This document shows positions 1-10,165 of a stretch of DNA of 64,000 nt, piece after piece. The notes beneath the pieces were generated by a model. It did not search any database, was not told the origin of the DNA, and saw only the letters and a list, made by a program, of their open reading frames with translations. Each line of letters opens with the position of its first letter. The first letter of the stretch is position 1. The translations under genes and the position numbers were made by a program. This stretch comes from Cladorrhinum sp. PSN259 (lineage: Eukaryota; Ascomycota; Sordariomycetes; Sordariales; Podosporaceae), in assembly GCA_033725935.1 (NCBI GenBank), contig MU867087.1:248001-312000 (forward strand), in the 5' to 3' direction.

Positions 1-2508
1 AACAGAAGCTGGAGGAGATTCGAGGTCACATGATGATGGCTGCGCTTGTTCATATCTGGCAAGTATCTCTCTAGGTTCACCGTCTTATAGTCGACGACTA
101 ACCCGCTCCCCAGGTCAGAAGCGGGACGGAGAGGGGCCGAAGCAGCCACATTCGCTGCCCAGCAGGCCGAAATCATCAGCAAGTTGGACCGAAGAGATGA
201 AATAACGAGGGATTTCTGCAAAGAGGTGGCTGAGGTGATGCGTAACGAGTCGTACGAGGGCCGGAAGGGGAAAGCAAAGATGATGGACGGCTTCTGGAGT
301 TCTAAGCTGCTACCTCCACCCCGGTTGCAGGAGGCAGTGCCTGACTCTCCGGATCAACATAAGCGGAATCGAATGGTCGAGGCGGCTATCGCTAACAGCC
401 TTCTTTTTGGCGACATTGGGAATCGTGAAGAGGCAGTTCCAGAAGCTCACAAGGAGACCTTCCGGTGGTTCTTCCACCGCCCTCGCGACGGAGATGACGG
501 CATACCTCTCTGGTCCGACTTCACCACATGGCTCGAAGGCCCGTCCAAGGATATCTACTGGATCACGGGGAAACCGGGGGCTGGAAAGTCAACCCTGATG
601 AAGTATATCCTCGGCAACGCAGCTCTTCAGCCTTATCTCTCCAGTTGGTCGGGGGGGTTGCCATTCATCCTTGCCGGCTTCTACTTCTGGAACGCTGGTA
701 CTGCGCTGCAAAAGTCACAAGAGGGCCTTCTCCGGACACTTCTTTACCAGATATTCAGCGCGCGAAGCGGCCTTGTTTCGGATACCTGTCCCCGACGATG
801 GGCCCTGTTACAGGTGTTTGGGAGCGGAGAGGGCCTCCCGGACTGGACCTTGCCGGAACTTGTCGACTGTTTTTCAGGCCTGAAATCGCGATGCGGCAAA
901 GAATTCAACATCATGGTCATGATTGACGGCCTTGATGAGTTTGAAGGAGCCCACCAGAATTTGATTGCACTCGTGCAGAATCTCAGCACACAAGACGGCA
1001 TCAAGATCTGCGCGAGCAGTCGTCCGTGGAATGTATTCCAGGACACTTACAGCCAAGGTCCAATGTTGAGGCTCGAGAAGCTGACACGGATGGACATTGA
1101 CGCATTGATCCGCAGCGAATTCGGCAAAAGCAGAGCGTTCCGAGAGCTCAAGGAATGCTTTCCAACCCAAGCAGACGAACTCCTCCAGAATATCGGGAAC
1201 AAAGCGCAGGGCGTCTTCCTCTGGGTATCCATTGTCGTTCGAACTTTGCTCTTGAACATGTCAGAAGGCGACAGACTCAAAGAGCTTCAGGCCAGCCTGG
1301 ACAGTCTTCCAGCCGACCTTTCCGACCTCTTTCAGAGGATCTGGGACCGTATCGAGCCGAAATACCACGCAGAAGCCTCCCAGTATTTCCAGATGATTGA
1401 GAGCATGCTGCGGCGAGGTCAAAATACGTTCCTCCAGACTCTCTGGCTCGCCGACGAGGACATTCCGTGCGGCTTTAAGATTTCAAGGGACGAGGGTAGT
1501 GCTAACGCCAGTGCACTGAAAATCATTAAAAGGCGCCTGAACAGCAGAACAAGGGGCTTGGTGGACACATATGACAGTGGCCGCGTCGATTACTTACACC
1601 GAACAACACGGGACTGGATTATTAAAAATTGGGACTCGGTGATTTCAAAGTCCCCCCTAACGTACGACTGCAATCTCGCACTCTTCAAAGCGATCACCAT
1701 CCAGATATCAGCAATCGCCGCCGGAGCACCACGGTCCGCTATTTCATTTGACGCTGCTGACTTCTGGACTGCCGCCTCGGTGCCTCTGAGCTTGGCTAGC
1801 TCTGTAAGCTCAGAGATACACTTTCCCGCGCTGCATTGGCTTCTCGATGCATTGGACGCAGCATTTGTCAAGCTCTCGGCGCAGGAGGGGAGCGGATCTG
1901 GCTATCAGTTTTGGGAGCACCTGTCAAGGAGACATCACCGAATCGGAAACTGGACGTTAGCCAGATTTGGCGAGTTTAGCAACACAATCGATGTTCACAA
2001 ACCAGTGCCGAACCAGGTTCGGTTTCTGGCACTTTGCGCCCAAATACCCATCAGCTCCTACTTGGGTGCAAAGCTCCACGCCCAGCAACAGCAGTCACCA
2101 GCGAGCCAAGATTACACCTCGGTATTGGAAAGCGCCCTCTTCGGCTCTCGCTTCCACAACGGAACCCAACTGCCAATCTCGGGCATGGACTCGCCGCCGA
2201 GCTACGGCGAGGAAAGGCTCAACCTGATCCGTTATATCTTGGGCCGCTGCGCCTTCCGTCGTACTTTCCTGTCCTCTCTTTGCGAAGAGATAGCCGTGTG
2301 GGAGCGGTCGGAAATCGAGACAGATGATATCGGCGAGTACCTATCTGGAGCTACTAGCGTTTTGCGCGACCGCATGGACCAAATGCCTGATGATCCGGGG
2401 GAAGACATTCGAATTGTTGTGGCGAACGAGACGCCTCCGCTACGTGTAGCTAGTACCGGAAGAGCCAGGAAGAGGGACCGCCTGCTGAAGCTCTTCTTGA
2501 CTGCGTAA
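1..2508 (+). CDS. NACHT-domain STAND (fungal NLR-like) protein, 5' end outside window
   Basis: Likely an intracellular signalling NTPase of the NACHT/STAND class, which in fungi act in heterokaryon incompatibility and innate-type responses. The Walker A motif GKPGAGKS lies at 568-591 and a Walker B-like IDGLDEF near 920-940; further on, a segment reading DYLHRTTRDWI is typical of the winged-helix part that follows fungal NACHT domains. No WD40, ankyrin or TPR repeats follow before the stop, so the C-terminus is a short non-repeat tail. The reading frame is closed upstream at 88-90, so a splice is needed: a GC-AG intron at 59-113 (donor GCAAGT, branch GACTAAC, acceptor CCCAG) joins the preceding exon in phase and gives a helical N-terminal segment. 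The start codon and N-terminal effector domain lie outside the window. The NACHT call is secure; the function is inferred. Confidence 0.85.
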
Positions 2509-4255
2509 GCGGTAACTATAGTAGGCAGTGCGGCCTGGGTGCGGAAGCGGCAATTTATGGGAGTTACGGTCTTGTGATTGTAATAGTCGTGTGGAAAAAC
2601 AAATTCGTTCTTTCCAGTCTTCTTTTTCCTGACCTAAAACGCCAGTCGTCACCCCATACCCATTTCCATCTATATGACTCCGTAATACTTGAGTAAAAGG
2701 CCGCTCCAATCGCCAACCGTAACACCGCAAAGTCCCCCACATCCACCGGCTGCGCAATAAATTTACGATGAAGATTAATAGCAGACGCATTTAGAGTAAT
2801 AATATACGTAAAAAGGTTATAAGAAATATACGGTATGCATAAAAAATATTCGAATTTATTTTTATACGTAATACATCATTCTTGAATGGCAAGTTGAAAT
2901 GCATAATCAGCAGTAATCCCTTGGGGGCCATTCGGACTCCTATCGAATGGGAATAATGCTAAAGGTCTTAAGCTGAAGTGATTTAGTAAGTCCTATGAAA
3001 CTTTTCCGAGAGAAATAACTTGATGCCGCGAACCTCACTTGAAAGTCTTCTTAGACAAAATGAAAAAGTTCATCCAAGCGAGGCGGTGGCATCTTTGTAT
3101 ATATATAAAACATCAACTTCAAGCTTTAGTCGGTTCGACACATCGTTAACCAAACCGGGCCACAAAAACAGATTGAAGAAAAGAGCAGTCTCCTCGTCAA
3201 CGGGCCATTAGTTAGCAGAGGACGCGGGTTATCAACGAGCAGCCACCCACAAAAACAACCAATTCCGTAAGTTATTTTAAAGATATTTTTCTTCATTTCA
3301 GGGGCTCCCACTAACTTGGTCTTGTAGTCTCTACCAGCTCATCAACGAGCCCGACCAGCTAACCTGGTCAATCTCTTTCGAAGATGATAAGTTTGCTCCT
3401 TGTCCTTTATGATCTCAGCAGCTGACATGAAAGTTTAGACTATGTCGAAGGCATCGAAATGGGCATTCAGGCCGAAATCCTGGTCACCCACCTCGGATTT
3501 TGCAATGTTATTTTCCGCTTTTTATAACTTTCTTATAGCTGTAGCGGAAGATAATATAGCGAGTAAGTGTGAGGTTTTGGACGGAGTTTTGGATTGTAGT
3601 ACTATGTTCATACCTCCTTACCGAAGTGGGCCCCCACGAGGTGCAAACAGGTATCCTCCGACAAGACGAGTGCGTTTTGCAGCTTTAATAGGACAAAGTA
3701 AGTACCTACGTATACTTCCATATACTGTCAACCTCTTGCGAACTTGTTACGCATGCTCTAACAACAGTTTTCAAGACTAACAGGACGCAATCACTTGTTA
3801 GGTCGACGTTTTAAGAACGCTGATTTCGGTTGTATGGCTATGAATGAGGATGCACTTCACCCCGAGCCTCGCCGTCACCATCTACTGCGAAACCCCGCAA
3901 TCCACCTCTCGGTAGCCAAAAGTGGATATCCGACCGGAACCAGGGATATCGGAGCTGGGCCACGTCACAGCTGAGAAGACTGATAACAGACCTCCTAACC
4001 TACCGCCTCGTCCACTCCGGATTGGCCCGACTTTCACAATCTGCCCAGCGAAGAGCCCAACCCCAGATGTGGCGTCGAGCTAGAGCTGCAACATGTCGGA
4101 CGCAACATGCAGAGCAGGCATCGGGTTGTCAGGTCCATCAGCGAGGGGAAACTCGCAAGGGCAGGTATATAAATACCGCATCTGCGGTTTCCCCTTCGCT
4201 GACCCTCGAGGATGGCCCAAGAATCACAGGCGAGCTCTGTGGATATACCGGCAAG
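2509..4255. other. Intergenic region, no convincing gene
   Basis: About 1.7 kb without a supportable gene. 2780-2880 is strongly AT-rich with many TpA steps, as in RIP-affected DNA. A 112-codon open frame at 3442-3780 (+) has no recognisable features, and a GTAAGT donor lies inside it; I do not call it. The 3' part presumably holds the promoter of the next gene. Confidence 0.5.
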
Positions 4256-6648
4256 ATGGACACCAGGAAAGAGATGATCCGGCGGAATTTGTTCCGCCCC
4301 CTTCCCGAAACGCCCGAAACTATCACCGGGGCCATGCTTCTAACACCGACGACAGGGGGGTTAATCGCAGCGAATGAGGCAGCGAGGGGGGTGTTTGGAC
4401 GCGATTTCGGATGGGGTTCAACTGAGACGCTGAGGCCGAGTGAAGGGAGGCGAGCGGAGGTGGCAGCTGTATCACCAGCTGTATCTGGGACCATGCCGCT
4501 CGAGGATGAATTCAGCTCGGATGAGCGCATCACGGTAAAGCTCCCGTCATTATTCCTCGTGGGCCAGAGGAAGCTGATAGCTAGATACCGATTCAGGACC
4601 ACATCTCACTGATGCGTAAGTTCCGCCGCATTATCCTTGACGCTGAGGAACCTGGGGCCTACGCGAGCCGGTATCCGACTCCACCAAAGACGGTCGCAAG
4701 CCGCGAGCTCCCTCAATGGAGGGTCCAGAGCCTATTAATGATGGCCGAAGTTCGATATAGCATGTACCTTCGCTTACTGCAGGCGTCCGCTGCTGACGCC
4801 GTCCCGGGGGCGGATTGGCCGGTGCCGCCATGGCTTTCTCCCTTCGCCTTTGAAAGGGACATCAAGGGCACCTTTCCCAACCTATGGGCGGCGGGCATTA
4901 ACTTCCCTCTTGCCCGCATGCGTTCCACCCGCGCCTTAAACTCTTCGGAGCGCTTGTGGTCTACTTTCTACCCGGACATGCCGTACCAGATTCTTAGGCT
5001 TAGCAGCTCCGAAAAAAGCTCGCACCCCATCAGTGGGTACACCATGGGCATCCCCGGGTTCCAGTGTTTGTCAAACCGCTGCACCAGTAACCGCAAGCCC
5101 ATCTCGATGGACAAGTGGGCTGGCTTCCGCGTCCGCATGGAAGTCCAGTGCCCAATTTGCAAAAAGACCACGAGCCGCCAGATTAAACCGACATCATACT
5201 TCTACCCGCCCTTGCACCTTTTCGACAAATTATGGGCCAGCCCGCTGCGGCAGCTGAGCACCTCGGGCTTCGTTGACCGCATCCTGGCGCTTCCCGAGCC
5301 GTCCCCGCCAACTTCTTCACCAAACGGCGTGGCGAAATACGCCGCCGCGGTCGAGCGCTACGTCCGTTTCCTCAAGCTGCTGCGTGATAACCCAGGCCAG
5401 ACGATGGTGCCAACCCTTGATATCGACCTGGTCTGGCACACGCACCAGCTATCCCCGGCAGCGTACAGGGCCTACTGCGTGAAGCACGTCGGACGCGCCA
5501 TCAACCACGACGACACAATCCGCACCACGCACCGGTCCACGGGCCAGGATGCGACCGCCCTCGCATGGGCACTACGCTTCGGCGAGTCGTACTTCGACCC
5601 AGACAACACCGCAAAACAGGCGATCATCGCAGACCGCGTGCGCGCCATCGATCAAGAAAAGGCCAAAGCTGCGGCCCAGCTAGCCAACTTTGATAACACA
5701 ACCATCGCCCAGGCCGAGCTCGCCCTTGCCGAAGCGACAAGAAAGGTAGGCGACGCGCAAGGCGCCGTCCGGGAAGCTCACGAAGAGGTCAGAACACTCG
5801 GGCAACAGGTCTCCAAAGCGGAGCAGGCCGTTAATGCCGTCAAGCCGCTAGTGCGTATCGGGTCACTACGGTTCTATTCTGGCGACGGGGCGCGCCAAGA
5901 GCGGCGTGAACTGAAAGAGAAGCGCCGGTGCATTAGCGAGGAGCACGCACAGAAACAAAGCGAACTCAATGACTTGCATCGTCAAGTCCAGTCAGCGAAG
6001 GCGGGGCAAGACCAGCGCAAATTGGAGTTGGAGCGTATCCGTAGGGAGAGGCGTCAGCTTAAGAACCAGTTGACTACCCCAGTGGCAGCCATGACCGCAG
6101 CAGTATGCGTGTTCGACGGCAACGAAGGAGGTGGAGGTGGAGGTATTATTTATGACAACCTTCACCACCATCACCACAGCGAGGGCTATGGAGGAGGAGG
6201 AGGAGGAGGAGGAGGAGATATCTTTAGCGTCTATGATCATCATCATCACCACCACCACCCTGAGGATCCTTACAACGGGTCGTGGTACTCGATCGTGCCG
6301 TCCGAGACGCAGCCTTGCCTGAACCCTATTGTGGATGTTCCGGATACGAGCAACTACTCGTCGACGTCATACTCGTCAACATCGTACTCATCGACTTCTT
6401 ACTCATATTCAAGCTCCTCGTACGACTCTGGATATTCAGGGGGATACTCTGGTGGGTATTCGGGCGATTCGGGAGGTGGTAGTGGTAGTGGGTCCGGAGG
6501 AGGCTGCGGTGGAGGAGGAAGTAGCGGCGGTGGGTGTGGCGGAGGAGGTTGCGGAGGGGGAGGATCTTCGGGGGGAGGGTGTGGCGGTGGAGGTTGCGGA
6601 GGTGGTGGAGGCTGCGGAGGCGGCGGAGGGTGTGGGGGTGGAGGCTAG
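4256..6648 (+). CDS. Glycine-rich domain-containing protein (GRDP / DUF1399-like)
   Basis: Proposed exons 4256-4534 and 4597-6648 (62-bp intron, donor GTAAAG, branch CTGAT, acceptor TTCAG, phase 0), about 776 aa. The signature DIDLVWHTHQLSPAAYRAYC at about 5417-5476 is the W-H-x-H motif of the DUF1399/GRDP family. It is followed by an alanine- and charge-rich coiled coil (about 5655-6075), then a tail of Gly runs alternating with His tracts (6127-6260), a Tyr/Ser-rich stretch and finally Gly-Gly-Gly-Cys repeats up to the stop. Family members usually carry an earlier W-D-x-A-x-x-x-H-x-H-M segment; here the text goes directly from PPW to LSPF near 4830, so that motif seems deleted in frame. A start at the ATG at 4612 is the alternative if the intron is wrong. 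Biochemical role unknown; the family was first described in plants. Confident of the family, less so of the first exon. Confidence 0.75.
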
Positions 6649-7310
6649 TCAACGATCCCGTAATGAGAGATGTCTTATCTAGACTGCCTTATTAATACTA
6701 GTAGCCTCTGACGATTTCTTAACATATTAGGTTGGAAGTTTCTAGTTTTGTACCGACAGGCCTGAATCAAGTATATACATAAGTACTTGTTTAAGAAGCC
6801 CAACCAGCTCAGGACAACGCTTGTATTCCCAGATCCTTACTACCGTCCTCACCTTCCGAATCACTACGGCGAACAGGGATTATGAGTCATTCTGCCAGTT
6901 AAGCATCATGACGAGAAGGGTAAAAGACAGGCTACACAGCAGGCAGCGTTGTGGTCCTCAATATCTAATAAAAATAAGAGGGCTAATAGTGCGGACTGCG
7001 ACCGCGGTTGTCGTCATGACTTTACTAAACTAGGATGTCCCCTTCCGTCTTGCTCTAGGCCTTCATATACCTCTTCAGGAGGTTAAAAGGTTAGTATAAA
7101 GATATTAGCAGCTAAAAACATGGTCCTTTTAAATATTCTGAAAGGGCATTAAGCCTAATAGATTACGCCTTAAAAAATAATAAAGTGCTGTTTAAAATGT
7201 ATATAATTGTTGTATTCTAAGTGTCTCGAGGCTTGGAAGGCTTTGGCTTTGGCTGCTAGAGAGTCGTCTGGATAGACTACCCCGTTAGTTATTGACTTGC
7301 GTCGGCGACC
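6649..7310. other. Intergenic, probable retroelement flank
   Basis: No complete gene. From about 7205 to 7310, read on the minus strand away from the LTR, there is a short coding-looking stretch (RRRKSITNGVVYPDDS) that could be the start of the internal region of the element whose LTR follows at 7311. It is interrupted within about 40 codons. Confidence 0.35.
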
Positions 7311-7799
7311 TGTTATAACCTGCACCGGGTAGGGTTCAGACTGCAAGGCAGTACGCCTGGGGTAATATGACAGGGGAATCGAAGGTTGCGGGACGCTCTC
7401 AGACGGGGTCAATCACTGTCAACTAACAGGTAGCTCTACAAAGTATTGCTTAAGAGTATTGTAGACAATGAACGATTGTATTGCTTGCGTGAGGAACCAA
7501 GTCCTCACGAGGGGAAGTGCCCAGCACTTCCCCTACTTATAGTGAAGCTATCTACATGTGTTTCCTAGGTATATTGTACCTTGCTCGCTCTGCTCGCTCC
7601 CTGAGTCCGCGATCATAGCGAGCAAGCTCCCTGCTTGCTGTGCTCGCTATGCTTGGCACCGAGCAGAGCAGGCACAACCTGATTGGCTGACTGGGACTTC
7701 GTGGGTCTTCGCATCCCTGGCCCAATGATTGGCTGTGGTCCGCACAATGCCCTGCATTGTGGTCCGTGTGAGGAGGAGACTTACGCGCGGGGCGTAACA
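7311..7799. mobile_element. LTR (solo or truncated) of a retrotransposon
   Basis: A 489-bp unit bounded by TGTTA at 7311 and TAACA at 7795-7799, the inverted ends expected of an LTR. Read on the minus strand it starts TGTTACGCCCC, a common fungal LTR opening. Two related copies lie at 19452 and 19664. The first ~130 bp match the 19452 copy with only five visible differences, all transitions. It contains a perfect hairpin (GAAGTGCCCAGCACTTC near 7515). No 5-bp target-site duplication is visible (CGACC before, TGCAT after), so it is either truncated or one end of a decayed element. Confidence 0.7.
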
Positions 7800-8755
7800 T
7801 GCATAGAGAGATAAAGTATTAGATAAAGGAATATAATTTTTAAAAAAAATAAAAAAAATATACGTATAATATAGAGAAAGTGACGGTTGAAGGGGGGATG
7901 TAATGGGATTTTGAGAGCAGGGATATCCGATGCTAATCTGATAATACTAATGGCAAATTATAGGCGGGCACCCCCTTTTTAATATTTAGGCATCCCTAAA
8001 ATTAATCAGTAGGCACCTACTTTTTAATATACTAGCACCCCCTAGGGGTTAGGGTTATTAACCACTCGACACTATACTAACAGCCTTCCTACCACTGCTT
8101 TCTACCACTGCTTTCTACCACTGCTTTCTACCACTGCTTTTAACCACTGCTTTCAACCACTGCTTGCTAATACTAATTTCTTTCTTCCTTCAATAACTAA
8201 CCTTCTAATTTAATTTAATTAATTCAACTTTGCCGGTCTATAGCTAATTAGGCATCCTGCTTTAGGTGCTTTCTTAAGACTAGTACGTTTTTGTAGTCGG
8301 TGGTTAGCTTGACTAGGGCCTTTAAAGGTCCGTTTGGTTTAAAACTGTATATTAGCTTGTAGGGTGTTGATTTAATGGGCTTTAAATATACGCTATTGAG
8401 GTGCTATCTCCTACAAAGAAAGGCCCACAAGATAGTCAAGGTGGACTAGTCGTCCTACCTCATCCCATCAAGTCGTCCTGCAATTATGCCCCCTGCACAT
8501 GCAGCACGTTCTTCGCAGGCTGTGCCCCTGGACCCCCCCTTCTGGTATCCCGGCGTCTTATACAGATCCCAGATACTCTCAGCTTTAGCAGGGGGTAGAT
8601 CAAAAGCCCGCGGGACCCGCACGCAGACATGTCGGCTAAGCATGAAGTCGAGGTTGGGTTCGAAGCGCGTGTCGCAGCTAAGTCCGGAGAGTGTTCTAAT
8701 TCCGGGTCGTTACATGTTAGTTTCTACATTTCGTGAGGGCTATGTGAGGTTCAAG
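7800..8755. other. AT-rich, repeat-rich intergenic region with retroelement remnants
   Basis: 7800-8400 is AT-rich with many TpA steps and no open frame, consistent with RIP. It holds a 14-bp tandem repeat (listed separately). From about 8420 to 8714, read on the minus strand, the sequence begins TGTAACGACCCGG, which resembles the start of another fungal Ty3-type LTR; its far end is not defined. This second remnant lies just beyond the 3' end of the LysM gene. Confidence 0.4.
8089..8166. repeat. 14-bp tandem repeat, about 5.6 copies
   Basis: Units of CTACCACTGCTTTC repeat from 8089; the last two units vary at the first bases (TAACC, CAACC). Non-coding minisatellite inside AT-rich DNA. Confidence 0.9.
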
Positions 8756-9163
8756 CTAAAAGAATAAGGGGCGAAGGGGAAAGAAAACAAAAACCCACGG
8801 ATTCCAAAGGACCAACTGCCTCCTGCTAATCAACCACTCCCCCGCCAGCCTATCGCACGTCATGCCCTTCTCCACCGTCGCCAGCGGGCACTTGTGCTGG
8901 ATGCAGATGTCGGTGCCGGGCGAGAAGTTGTCGCACGTGTAGGTCGGGTGGGCGTTGTCGTAGATCATGCGGTCCGTGCCGACCGAGTGCGCAAGCGAGA
9001 CCGACCCGCACGTGTCGCCGTCCTGGATGGTGTACATGTAGCCGGCGCAGTTGGGCGGATATCGCGCGTCGTTTGAGAAGGGACTCCCGGTTCCGCTGCG
9101 GGCGGCGGCTGCGACGGGGTGGGAAGAGGTGGTTATGAGGAGGAGGAGGTATGTTGCCATCAT
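8756..9163 (-). CDS. LysM effector-like secreted protein, truncated in second LysM
   Basis: The protein begins with a hydrophobic signal segment (MMATYLLLLITT, start at 9163; an upstream in-frame ATG at 9190 is possible). A LysM domain follows: YTIQDGDTCGSVSLAHSV, then a dipeptide equivalent to the usual N-P, and CDNFSPGTDICI. Then a second LysM starts (TVEKGMTCDRLAGEWLIS) and stops being recognisable right after LWNP, where the frame runs into low-complexity WVFVFFPL and a stop. Fungal LysM effectors bind chitin or its fragments in the apoplast and shield hyphae or block chitin sensing. A GTGGGT donor at the break with a TTTTAG acceptor would add only a few residues, so a spliced full second domain is not available nearby. 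The break sits next to an LTR-like remnant, suggesting disruption. Family certain, functionality doubtful. Confidence 0.75.
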   Translation of the reverse strand: MMATYLLLLITTSSHPVAAAARSGTGSPFSNDARYPPNCAGYMYTIQDGDTCGSVSLAHSVGTDRMIYDNAHPTYTCDNFSPGTDICIQHKCPLATVEKGMTCDRLAGEWLISRRQLVLWNPWVFVFFPLRPLFF

Positions 9164-10165
9164 GGTTGAGATGGGGTTTGGAAAGAACATGATTGAGGTG
9201 ATATTCGCGGCTGTGTGGATGACTTCAGGCTTTCTGTTTGGATAGACTGGTTGTGAATGCGAGGTGTTTCCGGCACGGAAGGTCAAAGTTGATGAAAGCG
9301 GCAGCCGTTAGGGGCTGCCACCTTTCGTGCAACAGGAATGATCCGTGACCCCTCTCATGATTTGTCACAGAGATTTATATGCAGAAGGTGACACAAGGCA
9401 TGGCACGAATCCTACTAGGACCTGTTGCCGCCCAGTGTTGCCTGGGGTGAAGTCCTTGTGTGTGGACCCCTACAGGGCAGCAAGAAGTTCCGGACTTTTA
9501 ATAGGAGGACCTTTTAAATAGGTAACGACACGATTATAGAACTCGCGTCTCTTAGTCAGGACAACACATTCTTCGTCCAGCCCCTTTAGGGGTAGCCAAA
9601 GTATGGATTAACAAATAGGGCGGGCAGCACGAGCAGACATCACCTGACGGCTCATGGTAATAGCTGCAGACCTCGTTTATAAAAGTTCCATTATAGTGCT
9701 GCTACGGTTACTAGTCTTTGACCTTCAGCCTTTGTAGTGGGAGGAGTAGGAGTATAAACTAAACCTACCGGAAATGGAAAACTCTACTCCGATAAGGGAC
9801 GCATTTTTGTTTAGTTTAATTCTGGGCTGTGACGAGGTGAAAGTTCAAATCAAGCATCAAGTGTACGTTCTGCGACTTGGTTCCGGATTATGTCTATATA
9901 AGCTGTCGTCTGTGGACAACGTCGTCTTCTCTTCCTCTCTCTTGAAGCTCGCCAGCTGACCGAGGCGAAGTCTGCAGGGGTTCTCAGCTGTCGACAGAAA
10001 TGGCATAGGGAAAGCCCTGTTTTTCAGTGCGGCGTTTATGGCTGAGCCGAATCTGACAATGGGGTGGCGCCCAAATTTGCGGGGTCAAGCAGTCTCCTGA
10101 TGAACCTGTTTTCCTGCCCATTATCATCACGGACTCTCTTTAAAGCCCACGCAATATAGGGAGCC
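9164..10165. other. Intergenic, between divergent LysM and HET genes
   Basis: Holds the promoters of the minus-strand LysM gene and the plus-strand HET gene. A short TATA-like TCTATATAAG occurs at 9893-9902, about 265 bp before the HET start. I see no gene. Confidence 0.5.

Noticed and set aside
3442..3780. 112-codon plus-strand frame as a gene
   Set aside because: No motif, unremarkable composition, a splice donor inside it, and AT-rich surroundings.
6163..6262. His tracts as a cloning-vector affinity tag
   Set aside because: They are embedded in a natural Gly/His low-complexity tail with mixed CAC/CAT codons and no vector sequence nearby.
8046..8060. TTAGGG-like string suggesting telomeric repeat
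   Set aside because: Only one unit (GGGGTTAGGGTTA); no array, so no telomere or interstitial telomere tract.
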